This document shows positions 6,995 to 16,146 of a stretch of 18,429 bases of DNA, piece after piece (the stretch's first letter is position 1; every line of letters starts with the position of its first letter). The position numbers and the translations under genes are program-made. The DNA lies in the NCBI GenBank assembly GCA_036258055.1, contig DATAEK010000346.1, positions 1 to 18,429 of the forward strand. Reading direction: 5' to 3'. The stretch is from DATAEK01 sp036258055 (GTDB lineage: Bacteria; Acidobacteriota; Vicinamibacteria; Vicinamibacterales; 2-12-FULL-66-21). The notes beneath the pieces are model-generated. The model did not search any database. It was not told where the DNA came from and worked only from the letters and a program-made list of their open reading frames with translations.

Positions 6995-7768
6995 CTAGTG
7001 CTTTTCCCCGCCCGGCGCCGGCGCGGCCGGCTTCGCGAGCTTCGTCGGATCGCCGCCGGGCACGTCGCCGGCCGCTGCGTGCTGACTGAGCTGCAGCGCG
7101 CGGATGTAGGCGACGATGTTCCAGCGATCCCGCGGCGAGATCTGGACCTTGTAGTCCGGCATTGCGCCGAAGCCGTTCGTCATCACGTCGAAGTAGTGCC
7201 CGTCCTCGACCTGGCGCAGCCGATCGATATGGAACGACGGGGGCTGCTTGTAGCCGCGCTGTACGACCACTCCGCGCCCGCTGCCCGTGCGATCGTGGCA
7301 GGGGGTGCAGAAGATGTTGTAGCGCTCCTCGCCGCGGTCCAGCGCCTGCTGATCAACAGGAAACGGCAGCTCCTTCACGTCCGCGTTGCCGACCTTGCCG
7401 GTAAAGAAGGCGGTGTCCTCCGCCAGCGCGCCTCGCGCGATCGTCCCCTCGACGATCGGACGGGCGCTCGAGCCGTCCGCGAAGAACGCACTTGCGCGCA
7501 GTGCGCGGTACTTCGGCTGGTTGTGCATGTCCTGCCGGCATCCGGAGACGGCCAGGGCGAGCAGAGCGATGGCGACAAAACGCCAGCGGCTCTGACAGCA
7601 TTTCTTAATGCGCGTGGGGCCCCACCCCCACGCGCTTTTACGCGCTTCGCGCGACGGCCTTCGGCCTTGCCGCCCGCCGCCGAACGGCGCCGGCGGGCAG
7701 CCTGGCGATGCAGCGAGCCCCGAGCGCCGAGCGCCGAGCCCCGGCTCGGTGTCATTCCTCGACTTCAT
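6995..7768 (-). CDS. actE: Alternative complex III monoheme cytochrome ActE, lipoprotein; start uncertain
   Basis: This is the electron-carrying c-type cytochrome of ACIII. Counting from the only regular start (ATG 7766-7768), the heme site CTPCH is at 154-158 and the likely axial Met at 203 (GFGAMPDY). A lipoprotein signal (RWRFVAIALLALAVSGC) reaches its acylated Cys only at residue 77. Residues about 6-53 are encoded by heptamer and palindromic repeat DNA, so the natural N-terminus is probably near residue 54. No ATG, GTG or TTG exists there in frame; codon 54 is ATT (7607-7609). Either a noncanonical start is used or the repeat arrived after the gene and a long leader is made. The body (residues 54-257) has normal family features. 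Confidence 0.9.
   Translation of the reverse strand: MKSRNDTEPGLGARRSGLAASPGCPPAPFGGGRQGRRPSREARKSAWGWGPTRIKKCCQSRWRFVAIALLALAVSGCRQDMHNQPKYRALRASAFFADGSSARPIVEGTIARGALAEDTAFFTGKVGNADVKELPFPVDQQALDRGEERYNIFCTPCHDRTGSGRGVVVQRGYKQPPSFHIDRLRQVEDGHYFDVMTNGFGAMPDYKVQISPRDRWNIVAYIRALQLSQHAAAGDVPGGDPTKLAKPAAPAPGGEKH
7616..7702. repeat. Palindromic GC-rich dispersed repeat, copy 2, in the 5' part of actE
   Basis: This 87-bp element matches 4816-4903 from the GGGGCCCCACCCCC end to CGGCGGGCAGCC. The GCCCGCCG/CGGCGGGC stem is identical while its loop differs. It is followed at 7721-7740 by GAGCGCC heptamers. It occupies the actD-actE junction, and its translation supplies most of the extra N-terminus of the actE reading frame. 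Confidence 0.85.
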
Positions 7769-8294
7769 TGACCTCTCTTGCTCCCAAGCCCTTCAGGAAG
7801 TCGAATGTCCTGGCGCGATCGAACTTCGGGTCTTTCGACTCGATCGCCAGGAAGAACCCGTCCTGACTGCCCTTGGATCGGAACCGCTCCACGTTGAACA
7901 CCGGGTGATAGGGCCGGGGAAGACCGTTCAACATGACCCATGCCGCCATCGCCGAGAGTGCGGCGAACAGGATCGTGAGCTCGAACGTCACCGGAATGAA
8001 CATCGGCCAGCTGATGAACGGCCGGCCGCCGACGTTGATCGGATAGTCCACGGCGGAGACCCACGATTCGAATCCAAACCCCGTCAAGCCTCCCACGATC
8101 CCGCCGCAGAGCACCATGAACGCCACGCGGCGGTCCTTGCACTCCATGGCGTCGAAGAGCTCGTGAATCGGGTAAGGCGAGTAGGAGTCGTACCGGCGAT
8201 AGCCCTCGGCTTGCGTCCGCCGCGCCGCCGCGATGAGCGCCGTGGGATTCTCGAATTCCGCCATCAATCCGTATAGCGTAGCCTTCTGTTCCAT
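7752..8294 (-). CDS. actD: Alternative complex III subunit ActD (DUF3341)
   Basis: This 180-residue membrane protein is the ActD/DUF3341 subunit of ACIII. The N-terminal soluble part carries the family pattern YGLMAEFENPTALIAAA and RRYDSYSPYPIHELFDAM. Two membrane helices follow at roughly 57-78 and 95-121, separated by the conserved turn with NVGGRPFISWPMFIPVTFE. The C-terminus contains HPVFNVERF and a short DGFFLAIES. It has no cofactor and is structural. The ATG lies 3 bases after the actC stop. Its stop region overlaps the nominal actE start by 17 bases, and the stop TGA also lies in an ATGA whose ATG opens a different, non-actE frame. Confidence 0.94.
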   Translation of the reverse strand: MEQKATLYGLMAEFENPTALIAAARRTQAEGYRRYDSYSPYPIHELFDAMECKDRRVAFMVLCGGIVGGLTGFGFESWVSAVDYPINVGGRPFISWPMFIPVTFELTILFAALSAMAAWVMLNGLPRPYHPVFNVERFRSKGSQDGFFLAIESKDPKFDRARTFDFLKGLGAREVNEVEE

Positions 8295-8297
8295 GGC

Positions 8298-9677
8298 TCA
8301 GTGCGCCTCGCCGTCTTTCACCTTCGCTTCCGGCACGAGCGCGCGCATCTCGAAGATCGAGATCATCGGGAGCAGCCGGATGAAGATGAAGAACAGCATC
8401 GTGAACAGTCCGATGGTGCCAAAGAACGTCATCCAGTCCCATCGCGTCGGCCAGTACATCCCCCATGACGAGGGGAGGAAGTCGCGGTGCAGGCTGGTGA
8501 CGACGATGACGAAGCGTTCCAGCCACATCCCTACGTTGACAACCATGGCGACCATGAACAGCCGCATCGGCGTGGTCCGCACTTTCCGGATCCAGAGCGA
8601 CTGCGGCGTAACGATGTTGCAGAGCACCAGCGTCCAGTAGAACGGCCAGTACGGGCCGGTCATGCGGTTGACGATCATGAACCGCTCGTACTCGTTCGCG
8701 CTGTAGAAGCCGAAGAACGCTTCCATGATGTAGCCGTACGCCACGATCAGTCCGGTCGCCAGCATGACCTTGGCCATGTTGTCGAGGTGACGCAGGGTGA
8801 TGAAATCCTCCAGGCCGTACCACACGCGAATCGGAATCGCCAGCGTCAGCACCATGGCGAACCCGGCATAGATGGCGCCCGCCACGAAGTAGGGCGGAAA
8901 GATCGTGGCGTGCCATCCGGGAATGATGCCGATGGCGAAGTCGAAGCTGACCACCGTATGCACCGAGAGCACCAACGGCGTCGAGAGGCCGGCCAGGAGC
9001 AGGTACGCCATCTCGTAGCGCGCCCAATGGCGCGCAGATCCGCGCCATCCGAGCGCGAGCACGCCGAAGAGGCGCGCGACCCACTTGTTCTTCGCGCGGT
9101 CGCGCAGCGTGGCCAGGTCGGGCACGAGGCCCGTGTACCAGAAGAGCAGCGACACCGTGAAGTACGTGCTCACCGCGAACACGTCCCAGATGAGCGGACT
9201 GCGGAACTGGGGCCAGAGCCGCATGCTGTTGGGATAAGGAAACAGCCAGTACGCGGCGAGCCACGGACGACCGGTGTGGACCAGGGGGAAGAGCGCGGCG
9301 CACATGACCGCGAAGATCGTCATGGCCTCGGCGAACCGGTTGATCGACGTGCGCCAGTCCTGTTTGAAGAGAAGCAGGATGGCGGAAATCAACGTTCCAG
9401 CGTGACCGATGCCGATCCACCAGACGAAGTTGATGATCGCAAAGGCCCAGCCGACCGGGATGTTGATGCCCCAGATCCCGGTCCCTTTGATCAGGAGATA
9501 CGTGAGCGCCATCATCAGCATCATCGTCGCCATGAAGCCGAGGCCCGCGGCGATGAACCAGCTGTAGGGGTGGCGGCGAGTGAGGACGATCGCGGAGATT
9601 TTTTCTGTGACCGAGGCAAACGTATGTCCCGGCGCGACGACCGGGGGAGGCGAATAGGTAGCGGGTTCAAAAGGCAT
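8298..9677 (-). CDS. actC: Alternative complex III quinol-binding membrane subunit ActC (NrfD-like)
   Basis: This 459-residue polytopic protein, with about ten helices, is of the NrfD/PsrC family. In ACIII, ActC contacts ActB and forms the likely menaquinol site. Recognisable stretches include NIPVGWAFAIINFVWWIGIGHAGTL (about 72-96), the loop between helices with HTGRPWLAAYWLFPYPN, HWARYEMAYLLLAGLSTPLV, SVHTVVSFDFA with the following PGWHATIFPPYFVAGAI, and the late MWLERFVIVVTSLHRDFLPS. The ATG lies 15 bases after actB. It has no heme or iron-sulfur motif, as expected of the family. Confidence 0.96.
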   Translation of the reverse strand: MPFEPATYSPPPVVAPGHTFASVTEKISAIVLTRRHPYSWFIAAGLGFMATMMLMMALTYLLIKGTGIWGINIPVGWAFAIINFVWWIGIGHAGTLISAILLLFKQDWRTSINRFAEAMTIFAVMCAALFPLVHTGRPWLAAYWLFPYPNSMRLWPQFRSPLIWDVFAVSTYFTVSLLFWYTGLVPDLATLRDRAKNKWVARLFGVLALGWRGSARHWARYEMAYLLLAGLSTPLVLSVHTVVSFDFAIGIIPGWHATIFPPYFVAGAIYAGFAMVLTLAIPIRVWYGLEDFITLRHLDNMAKVMLATGLIVAYGYIMEAFFGFYSANEYERFMIVNRMTGPYWPFYWTLVLCNIVTPQSLWIRKVRTTPMRLFMVAMVVNVGMWLERFVIVVTSLHRDFLPSSWGMYWPTRWDWMTFFGTIGLFTMLFFIFIRLLPMISIFEMRALVPEAKVKDGEAH

Positions 9678-9692
9678 CAGCGTTCAGCCGCG

Positions 9693-12875
<3,183 letters not shown>

Positions 12876-12948
12876 ATTCACGTCAGAGTCGGCCGTCAGC
12901 ACCGCGTTGCCGAGCCCGCCGCCGTCGATGGCGGCCGGCTCGCGACAC

Positions 12949-13608
12949 TTACCGATGGCACGTCGAACAACTCGTCAATTGCTGCACGCTTGCGATCTTG
13001 TATTCCTTCACCAGACGCTCACCGAGGTCCGGGTCATCGGCTGGGGGCTGCCACGCCATGTTGAACACCTGTTCGCGCGGCCGGATGTACTTCGCCGGAT
13101 TACGGTGGCAGTCGAGGCACCAGGACATCATCAAGGTCGCTTCCTGGTACATGAGCGGCATGCGGTCGACGGGCCCGTGGCAGGTCGCGCAGCCGACGCC
13201 TTTTTTCACGTGGATGCTGTGATTGAAGTACACGAAGTCGGGCAGGTCGTTGACCCGAGTCCACTGGAGCGGCCGGTTTTCGCGGAAGCTGGCCCGTACG
13301 GGTTCGAGGATGGGGGCGTTGCTCCAGATCTGCGAGTGGCAGTTCATGCACGTCTTGGTCGGCGGAATGTTGGCGAACGATGATTCCTCGACGCTGGTGT
13401 GACAGTACCGGCAATCGAGGCCGACACCGCCGACGTGGTGCGCGTGGCTGAACTGAATCGGTTGCTCGACGAAGGCGCGCTGGTTGGTGTTGTACCCGGA
13501 CCAATTGAGCACGGCCCAGACGGTGCCCAGGAATCCAACAAACGCCAGAAGTGCCAGAATGCTGAGCCGGGAATAGATATTCGCGTAGCGATGGAAAAGC
13601 TGGCTCAT
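12949..13608 (-). CDS. actA: Alternative complex III pentaheme cytochrome ActA
   Basis: This 219-residue multiheme c-type cytochrome is anchored by one N-terminal helix (about 16-35). Five heme attachment motifs are present: CRYCH (66-70), CMNCH (87-91), CATCH (140-144), CLDCH (164-168) and CSTCH (214-218), the last almost at the C-terminus. Five hemes and this length match ActA of ACIII. Extra histidines in FSHAHHVGG and FNHSIHVKKG are likely distal heme ligands. It is the first gene of the operon, so it should lie at the 5' end of the message. Its role is electron transfer from ActB toward ActE and the oxidase. The ATG has only a weak purine stretch upstream. Confidence 0.97.
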   Translation of the reverse strand: MSQLFHRYANIYSRLSILALLAFVGFLGTVWAVLNWSGYNTNQRAFVEQPIQFSHAHHVGGVGLDCRYCHTSVEESSFANIPPTKTCMNCHSQIWSNAPILEPVRASFRENRPLQWTRVNDLPDFVYFNHSIHVKKGVGCATCHGPVDRMPLMYQEATLMMSWCLDCHRNPAKYIRPREQVFNMAWQPPADDPDLGERLVKEYKIASVQQLTSCSTCHR

Positions 13609-13658
13609 CGTCTCGACGTCCGCGCCGGCGTTTTTGCTCCCAAGAGCCTACTCGATAC

Positions 13659-13679
13659 CGGTCCTTTTCAGAAGGACCG
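13659..13679. promoter_or_regulatory. Leader hairpin upstream of actA
   Basis: CGGTCCTT and AAGGACCG form a perfect 8-bp stem around a TTCAG loop, about 50 bases before the actA start and downstream of the predicted promoter. No T-run follows on the minus strand, so it does not look like an intrinsic terminator. It could stabilise the message or be a protein site. Confidence 0.45.
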
Positions 13680-13765
13680 CAGGCCCTCGACGAGGCTCCC
13701 GATCGCAAACGTGTACGGAGGTGCGGCGCGCGTGCGTCGACCGGTCGGCCAGGGAGGGCGCGTTT

Positions 13766-13794
13766 ATGATGTGAAACTTTTCACAAAGTGTCAA
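13766..13794 (-). promoter_or_regulatory. Candidate sigma70-type promoter of the act operon
   Basis: On the minus strand a perfect TTGACA (13789-13794) is followed after 17 bases by CATCAT (13766-13771), a 4/6 match to TATAAT. Predicted transcription would start near 13758, giving a leader of about 150 bases before actA. The spacer holds the palindrome listed next. Acidobacterial promoter rules are poorly known to me, so this rests on the enteric consensus. Confidence 0.5.
13770..13785. promoter_or_regulatory. CRP-like palindromic operator, TGTGA-N6-TCACA
   Basis: TGTGAAACTTTTCACA has 7-base perfect arms around a CT centre and matches the CRP/FNR-superfamily CRP consensus half-sites exactly at the right spacing. 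It lies between the -35 and -10 of the candidate act promoter, where binding would be expected to block rather than help RNA polymerase. It is also 22 bases before the GTG start at 13808 on the plus strand, next to a TATGAT (13765-13770), so it could serve both directions. The regulator family is an inference. Confidence 0.6.
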
Positions 13795-13796
13795 AT

Positions 13797-13810
13797 GGAG
13801 GAAACGGGTG
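13797..13810 (+). promoter_or_regulatory. Well-placed Shine-Dalgarno plus GTG upstream of the agmatinase repeat array
   Basis: GGAGG (13797-13801), a 6-base spacer and GTG (13808-13810) make a textbook initiation site. The frame stays open for 53 codons of repeat DNA and then reaches the ATG of the agmatinase gene, which itself has no Shine-Dalgarno. This may be the real initiation site, or the original one now separated from its gene body by repeats. Confidence 0.55.
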
Positions 13811-13816
13811 AGTCTT

Positions 13817-13847
13817 GTCGCGGTCCGCGGTCCGCGGTCCGCGGTCC
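13817..13847. repeat. GGTCCGC heptamer array
   Basis: About four near-perfect copies of GGTCCGC lie directly before the CAATC words. A related GTCCGCT run stands at about 14916-14936, again directly before CAATC words, so the two word types form one composite module on both sides of the agmatinase gene. Confidence 0.8.
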
Positions 13848-13884
13848 GGCCTGTCCGCTGTCCGTCAATCCTCAATCAACAATT

Positions 13885-13955
13885 CAGCGATCGACAATCC
13901 TCAATCCCCCAATCCACAATCAGCGATCAGCAATCATCAATCCTCAATCCTCAAT
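13885..13955 (+). repeat. 71-bp direct repeat, left copy (CAATC-word array)
   Basis: This stretch is built of degenerate CAATCCT-, CAATCAG- and CAATCAT-like words. It is colinear with 15010-15080: the same length, no gaps, and about four mismatches. It ends 11 bases before the ATG of the agmatinase gene. The surrounding CAATC words (from about 13866) extend the array less regularly. Confidence 0.9.
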
Positions 13956-13966
13956 CATCAATCGAC

Positions 13967-14905
13967 ATGAGCTCCTCCCAACGCGATTCGTCGAAAAGTC
14001 CGCGGTTCGCGCAGCCAGCGACGTTCATGCGCCTGCCGCACCAGACCGAGTTGACCGGCGTCGACGCCGCCATCCTCGGGGTGCCGTTCGACGGCGGCAC
14101 GTCCTATCGCACGGGCGCGCGAATGGGTCCACGCGAGATCCGCTCGCAGTCGTCGCTCATCCGCCCGTACTCGTACTTCCAGAAGGTGTCGCCGCTCGAG
14201 CGGTTGACGGTCGTGGACGCCGGAGACGTGGACGCGCCACCGGTCAACATCGAGAAGGCGTATGCCGCGATCGAAGCCGCGGTCCGCGGCGTCCTGGCCG
14301 CTCGCGCCGTTCCGTTCGTCGTCGGCGGCGATCACTCGATTTCGCTGCCCGTGATCCGCGCGGTGGCGGCCACGCACGGGCCGCTCAACCTGGTCCAGTT
14401 CGATGCCCACCTCGACACCTGGGGCGACTATTTTGGCGGGAAGTACTGGCACGGGTCGCCGTTCCGGAGAGCGATTGAAGAAGGACTCATCCGAGAGGGC
14501 GGTTACGTGCAGGTCGGCATCCGCGGTCCGATGTACCGCGAGGAAGACGACTTCGGGTTTCAGATTGCCCACCGCGTGACGACCATCGACATCGGCGAAG
14601 TGAAGAGCGCTGGCGTCGCCGCGACGATCGAGCGCATGCGGAGCCTCGTCACTGGTCCGCTCTACGTCACGTTCGACATCGACGCCGTCGATCCCGCCTT
14701 CGCACCCGGAACCGGCACACCGGAAGTGGGCGGCCTCACGAGCTACGAGGCGCAGACGCTCGTCAGAGGTCTCGCGGGCCTCGACCTCGTCGGCTGTGAC
14801 ATCGTCGAGGTCGCGCCGCAATTCGACGGACCGGGTCAGATCACGGCTCTGCTTGCGGCGAATCTGCTCTTCGAGCTGCTGTGCGTGATGGCGCTGAAAA
14901 AGTAA
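13967..14905 (+). CDS. speB: Agmatinase-family ureohydrolase (binuclear Mn-type)
   Basis: This 312-residue protein hydrolyses a guanidino compound to urea and an amine; agmatine to putrescine is the likeliest reaction. The metal ligands of the arginase/agmatinase fold are intact: His123 (GGDHS), Asp146, His148 and Asp150 (FDAHLD), Asp237 and Asp239 (TFDIDAVDPAFAPGTGTPE). GVPFDGGTSYRTGARMGPREIR (38-59) and HGSPFRRA (162-169) are agmatinase-like. Other substrates (guanidinobutyrate, guanidine) cannot be excluded. No arginine decarboxylase is in view. The ATG gives the usual family length but lacks a ribosome site; an upstream GTG at 13808 with a good one would add 53 repeat-encoded residues. 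Repeat arrays flank both ends. Confidence 0.88.
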   Translation: MSSSQRDSSKSPRFAQPATFMRLPHQTELTGVDAAILGVPFDGGTSYRTGARMGPREIRSQSSLIRPYSYFQKVSPLERLTVVDAGDVDAPPVNIEKAYAAIEAAVRGVLAARAVPFVVGGDHSISLPVIRAVAATHGPLNLVQFDAHLDTWGDYFGGKYWHGSPFRRAIEEGLIREGGYVQVGIRGPMYREEDDFGFQIAHRVTTIDIGEVKSAGVAATIERMRSLVTGPLYVTFDIDAVDPAFAPGTGTPEVGGLTSYEAQTLVRGLAGLDLVGCDIVEVAPQFDGPGQITALLAANLLFELLCVMALKK

Positions 14906-15061
14906 TCTTTGTCGCTGTCCGCTGTCCGCTGTCGGGCGCAAATCGCCAATCTCTAAACCTCAAACCAATCCCCAATCCTCAATCAATCGGCAACCTCAAA
15001 TCTCCAATCCAGCGATCGACAATCCGCAATCCCTCAATCCACAATCAGCGATCAGCAATCA
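14906..15061. repeat. Repeat array between agmatinase and amidohydrolase genes
   Basis: A short run of CTGTCCG/GTCCGCT words (14912-14936) is followed by CAATC-type words through to the stop of the convergent amidohydrolase gene and a little beyond. There is no coding sequence or terminator hairpin with a T-run. The array is the right-hand counterpart of the one before the agmatinase gene. Confidence 0.85.
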
Positions 15062-15080
15062 TCAATCCCCAATCTTCAAT
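15010..15080 (+). repeat. 71-bp direct repeat, right copy
   Basis: It aligns base for base with 13885-13955 with about four mismatches, in the same orientation, 1125 bases away. Its last 19 bases overlap the 3' end of the minus-strand amidohydrolase gene and provide its stop codon and last five full residues. Confidence 0.9.
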
Positions 15081-16054
15081 AGACGCCGCGCATTTGCGCC
15101 TAGGATCCTGTCCTTGGTCAGCAGCGGCAGATCCATATCGCGAATCGTTTGGAGCATCAGCGGAATGCTGCCGATCTGATGCGGGTAGTCGCTGCCAGCG
15201 AGGATCCGATCCTCTCCGGCGAAATCCAGCGCGAGCCGCACCGCTGACGGATTGAAGTTGACGGTGTCGTAATAGAACTCGCGCAAGTACTCGGATGGCG
15301 GACGGCTGATGTTGCGGCGGCACTCTTCGAACGCGCGATAGCCGCGGTCGAAGCGCTCGGCGAGGTACGGCACGGCGCCGCCCATGTGAGTCAGCACCCA
15401 GCGGATCCGCGGATGCCGATCGACGACCCCGCTGAAGACCAGCCTGGCGGCCGCGAGCGTCGTGTCCATCAGGAAGCCGACGAGCGGCATGAGCCAGAAA
15501 TCCAGCATCGCCTCCACGCCGGCGGGATCGGTCGGATGGATGTAGATGACGGCGTTGAGGTCATCGGCCTTCTTCCAGAGCGGAGCGAAGCGTTCGTCCG
15601 CGAGCGCGACGTGGTTCACGTTGCTGAAGACCATCGCACCGGGCAGCCCCAGATCGTTCATCGCGCGCTCGAGTTCGACGACCGACGCCGCCGGATCGTT
15701 CAGCGGCAGCGTCGCGAGCGCGGTGAACCGGCCCCTTCGCTCGCCCACGACCCGCGCGAACGCGTCGTTCACCATGCGCGCCCATTCCACGGCGAGCGCG
15801 GGCGTCTCCACATGGACGCCGGGTGTCGTGAATGAGAGAACCTGGGTGTCGACGCCATGCTCGTCGAGCACACGCTGGCGGTAATCGATGTCGCGATGCC
15901 CGGGGACGAGGATGTTGTAGTCGCCGGGATAGTGCACACAGGGATTCCCGTCTGCGTCGTAAGTCACGCGGACGCTGGACCGAGACGAGGGACGCTTCAA
16001 CGCCTCGACGTACTCAGGCGGATAGTAGTGATTGTGAAAGTCGACGGTGCGCAT
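15062..16054 (-). CDS. ACMSD-type metal-dependent amidohydrolase / decarboxylase
   Basis: This 330-residue TIM-barrel protein belongs to the amidohydrolase_2 family of ACMSD-like decarboxylases and hydrolases. Metal-site residues: His7 and His9 (FHNHYYP), His173 (YIHPTDPAG), His223 (LTHMGGAVPYL) and Asp289 (AGSDYPH). The N-terminal HxH and the late DYPH are typical of nonoxidative aromatic acid decarboxylases (aminocarboxymuconate semialdehyde, gamma-resorcylate, OH-DDVA), but some members hydrolyse C-C or lactone bonds, so the substrate is open. No kynurenine or lignin pathway genes are in view. The ATG has no clear Shine-Dalgarno. The last residues LKIGD and the stop are encoded in repeat DNA. 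It converges with the agmatinase gene and diverges from the peptidase gene. Confidence 0.88.
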   Translation of the reverse strand: MRTVDFHNHYYPPEYVEALKRPSSRSSVRVTYDADGNPCVHYPGDYNILVPGHRDIDYRQRVLDEHGVDTQVLSFTTPGVHVETPALAVEWARMVNDAFARVVGERRGRFTALATLPLNDPAASVVELERAMNDLGLPGAMVFSNVNHVALADERFAPLWKKADDLNAVIYIHPTDPAGVEAMLDFWLMPLVGFLMDTTLAAARLVFSGVVDRHPRIRWVLTHMGGAVPYLAERFDRGYRAFEECRRNISRPPSEYLREFYYDTVNFNPSAVRLALDFAGEDRILAGSDYPHQIGSIPLMLQTIRDMDLPLLTKDRILGANARRLLKIGD

Positions 16055-16133
16055 GGGGCAGATAGTAGATCGAGCTGCAGCGTGACGACACGAGCGGTGT
16101 CGGTTTGAGAGCGTATGTTAGCCTTTTGATTTC

Positions 16134-16138
16134 GGAGG
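16134..16138 (+). promoter_or_regulatory. Ribosome binding site of the M61 peptidase
   Basis: GGAGG is followed by an 8-base spacer and ATG at 16147-16149. This decides the start in favour of the second in-frame candidate; an earlier codon at 16105 lacks a site and would bury the signal peptide. Confidence 0.8.
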
Positions 16139-16146
16139 TTCATTTG

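Larger units (their letters stand above)
13609..13966. other. Divergent intergenic region: act promoter, operator-like palindrome and repeat array
   Basis: No protein gene is credible here. The left part holds the act leader (13609-13757) with a hairpin; the middle holds a minus-strand promoter with an embedded palindrome; the right part is GGTCCGC and CAATC repeat DNA leading to the agmatinase ATG. The GTG-headed reading frame from 13808 crosses the repeats in frame into the agmatinase gene (see findings). Confidence 0.8.

Noticed and set aside
7375..7755. Short minus-strand ORF starting in the ATGA at the actD stop
   Set aside because: It is in a different frame from the ActE heme motifs and consists of repeat translation followed by an out-of-frame shadow of actE.
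13958..14941. Minus-strand 327-residue ORF opposite the agmatinase
   Set aside because: It is antisense to a gene with complete metal ligands; Arg/Asp/Glu-heavy composition marks it as a shadow.
14881..15255. Plus-strand ORF downstream of the agmatinase
   Set aside because: It translates CAATC repeats (QSS, NPQS, IHNQRS patterns) and then runs antisense to the amidohydrolase.
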